A stretch of DNA of 7,215 nt from an uncultured Methylococcaceae bacterium (GTDB taxonomy: Bacteria; Pseudomonadota; Gammaproteobacteria; Methylococcales; Methylococcaceae): assembly GCA_903910005.1 (NCBI GenBank), contig CAIVXW010000322.1:1-7215 (forward strand). The letters run 5' to 3'. Numbering within the stretch: the stretch's first letter is position 1; the number at the start of each line of letters is the position of its first letter. A model generated the notes under the pieces. It did no database searches and was not told the DNA's origin. It was given only the letters and a program-made list of their open reading frames with translations. Shown here piece after piece: positions 5,710-7,215 of this stretch. Made by a program: the position numbers and the translations under genes.

Positions 5710-7143
5710 TCAGACAGGGGGGCTGGATTTACGCAGGGCGTCGATGAGGCGGGTGGTGGAATGATTGCCAAGGAAATCAAGCACCCGCACCTGGCCGCCG
5801 TTGGCCAGAACATGCTCGTGACCGGCAATCCGGGTGACATCGGGATAATCGCCGCCCTTGACCAGAATGTCCGGGAGTATGCGTCCGATCAGGTCAGCCG
5901 GGGTGTCTTCTTCAAAAGGGATCACCCAGTCGACCGATTCCAGGGCGGCCAGCAGGGCCAGACGGTCTTCCAGCGGATTGACCGGACGCTGCGGGCCCTT
6001 GAGCCGGGCTACCGAGGCATCGCTGTTGACCAAAACCACCAGCCGGTCACCCAGGGCGCGGGCCTGACGCAGATAATGAACGTGGCCGGGATGAAGGATA
6101 TCGAAACAACCATTGGTGGCCACGATGGTTTCACCCCGACGGCGGGCCTCCGCCAGCAGGTTTTGCAACAGCGGCCAGTCGACAATGCCGTGGTGGTGCG
6201 CCCGCGCCCCGCCCAGTGCCGCTTGCAGTTCGTCGCGGCTCACACTGGCGGTGCCGAGTTTACCGACCACCAGCCCGGCGGCCAGATTGGCCAGTCGGGT
6301 TGCCTCGGCCAGTGGCGATCCGGCTGCCAGGCTGGCTGCCAGTACCGCGATCACCGTATCACCGGCCCCGGTCACGTCATAAACCTCCCGGGCGCAGGTG
6401 GGTAAATGCAGGGCAGGCTGACCCGGTTCCAGCAAGGTCATGCCCTGCTCGCCCCGGGTAATCAGCAGGGCGGAAAAACCGTGCCGTTCCAGCAACTCAA
6501 GGCCTTTGTCAACCAGTTCAGCGTCGCTTCGGCACGGGCCGACCACGGCTTCAAATTCAGTGCGGTTGGGCGTCACCAGACGGGCACCGCGATAGCGGGA
6601 AAAATCAGTTCCCTTGGGATCGACCAGAACCGGACAATCCGCCCGTGCGGCCTGTTCAATCAGGCGGGTAACCGGCTTAAGGGTGCCCTTGCCATAATCG
6701 GACAACACCACCAGAGCGGCACGGGTCAGGGCTGACTCAAACCGTTCGAGCAGGGCCGTGGCATCGGTAGTTGCGAACGAATGTTCAAAATCAAGCCGAA
6801 TCAATTGCTGATGGCGACTCAACACCCGCAACTTGGTGATGGTGGGAACGTGTGGCAGGCATTCCACCTGACAGCGGATACCGGCCTGATCCAGCAGGTG
6901 CAGCAGTCTTGAACCGGCCTCATCCTGGCCACGGTAGCCCAATACCTCGACGGTTCCGCCCAGGCGGGCAATGTTGAGGGCTACGTTACCGGCTCCGCCG
7001 ACCCGTTCCTCAATCTGATCGACCCGCACCACCGGCACCGGGGCTTCGGGTGAAATGCGTGACGTGGCTCCATGCCAGTAACGATCCAGCATCAAATCAC
7101 CCGCCACCAGGACGCGGGCCTTGGATAATTGAGGTAGTTGCAT
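5710..7143 (-). CDS. hldE: Bifunctional heptose kinase / adenylyltransferase HldE
   Basis: HldE (formerly RfaE) performs two cytoplasmic steps toward ADP-heptose for the LPS inner core: phosphorylation of heptose 7-phosphate at C1, and transfer of AMP to heptose 1-phosphate. Its 477 residues equal the E. coli length. Residues about 1-318 form a PfkB/ribokinase-type kinase with GDLMLDRYWHGATSRISPE near the N-terminus, the glycine-rich VGGAGNVALN (48-57), and DVTGAGD (256-262, catalytic base Asp262). Residues about 338-477 form the nucleotidylyltransferase domain, with NGCFDILHPGHVHYL (344-358) containing the HxGH site (His351, His354), and NSD (373-375) and GNHSTTRLI near the end. Both domains appear complete. 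The ATG at 7143 gives an N-terminus matching the family; no other start codon lies in frame upstream within the window, and no Shine-Dalgarno is evident. It probably heads or joins the operon with dnaB and alr. Confidence 0.97.
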   Translation of the reverse strand: MQLPQLSKARVLVAGDLMLDRYWHGATSRISPEAPVPVVRVDQIEERVGGAGNVALNIARLGGTVEVLGYRGQDEAGSRLLHLLDQAGIRCQVECLPHVPTITKLRVLSRHQQLIRLDFEHSFATTDATALLERFESALTRAALVVLSDYGKGTLKPVTRLIEQAARADCPVLVDPKGTDFSRYRGARLVTPNRTEFEAVVGPCRSDAELVDKGLELLERHGFSALLITRGEQGMTLLEPGQPALHLPTCAREVYDVTGAGDTVIAVLAASLAAGSPLAEATRLANLAAGLVVGKLGTASVSRDELQAALGGARAHHHGIVDWPLLQNLLAEARRRGETIVATNGCFDILHPGHVHYLRQARALGDRLVVLVNSDASVARLKGPQRPVNPLEDRLALLAALESVDWVIPFEEDTPADLIGRILPDILVKGGDYPDVTRIAGHEHVLANGGQVRVLDFLGNHSTTRLIDALRKSSPPV

Positions 7144-7154
7144 GGGAGAGGCGA

Positions 7155-7215
7155 CTACAAAAAGGGCCGTTGACGGCGCACCAGGCCGGGCAGCCTGACG
7201 GAAGGGATGGTGCCC
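7155..7215 (-). CDS. Possible 3' end of an unidentified upstream gene
   Basis: One minus-strand frame is open from the window edge to a TAG at 7157-7155, giving 19 residues (GTIPSVRLPGLVRRQRPFL). Most of its codons (15 of 19) end in G or C, more than in the other two frames, and the stop lies 11 bp before hldE, in line with the tight spacing downstream. I do not recognise the protein from so short a tail, and all three frames are open enough that chance cannot be excluded. If it is not coding, this stretch would be the leader or promoter region of hldE, but I see no clear promoter in it. Confidence 0.3.
   Translation of the reverse strand, partial: GTIPSVRLPGLVRRQRPFL

Noticed and set aside
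4888..6405. Long plus-strand open frames (4888-5664 and 5674-6405)
   Set aside because: They lie antisense to dnaB and hldE, which have full sets of family motifs. Their translations are rich in Gly, Gln and His with no recognisable domain, as expected from the complement of high-G+C coding sequence.
1..7215. Mobile elements, CRISPR array, tRNA or rRNA genes
   Set aside because: No spaced repeats, terminal inverted repeats, transposase motifs or RNA-gene signatures were seen, and composition is even across the window.

Overview
The window is an ordinary, densely packed chromosomal region of a Gram-negative bacterium. All genes lie on the minus strand, so transcription runs from high to low coordinates. 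HldE (inner-core LPS heptose synthesis) points to an LPS-bearing proteobacterium. The close match of DnaB, Alr, AroG-type DAHP synthase and FtsK to the E. coli family forms suggests a gammaproteobacterium or a near relative such as Acidithiobacillia. This placement is inferred from protein character only and is moderately confident at best. G+C looks high and even throughout, and I see no mobile element, tRNA, rRNA or CRISPR array.

Layout in the direction of transcription: a possible 19-codon tail of an unidentified upstream gene (7215-7155); hldE (7143-5710); dnaB (5703-4312); alr (4315-3242, overlapping dnaB by 4 bp); a 77-bp gap with a candidate extended -10 promoter; an AroG-type DAHP synthase gene (3164-2058); a 37-bp gap with a terminator-like hairpin and a good ribosome binding site; a fused thiS-thiG gene (2020-1043); and the 5' third or so of ftsK (1036 to the window edge).

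hldE-dnaB-alr looks like one transcription unit (gaps of 6 and -4 bp) joining LPS precursor synthesis, replicative helicase and D-alanine supply. aroG probably has its own promoter. thiSG-ftsK form another tight pair (6 bp apart) and lie just behind a weak hairpin, so they may depend on readthrough from aroG. The set is housekeeping: envelope precursors, replication, aromatic amino acid and thiamin synthesis, and chromosome segregation at division.

I find no convincing undescribed multi-gene system. The most notable item is the ThiS-ThiG fusion, in which the sulfur-carrier Gly-Gly end is buried inside a single polypeptide. Next are the hairpin that abuts the thiSG Shine-Dalgarno sequence and the repeat-rich aroG promoter region.
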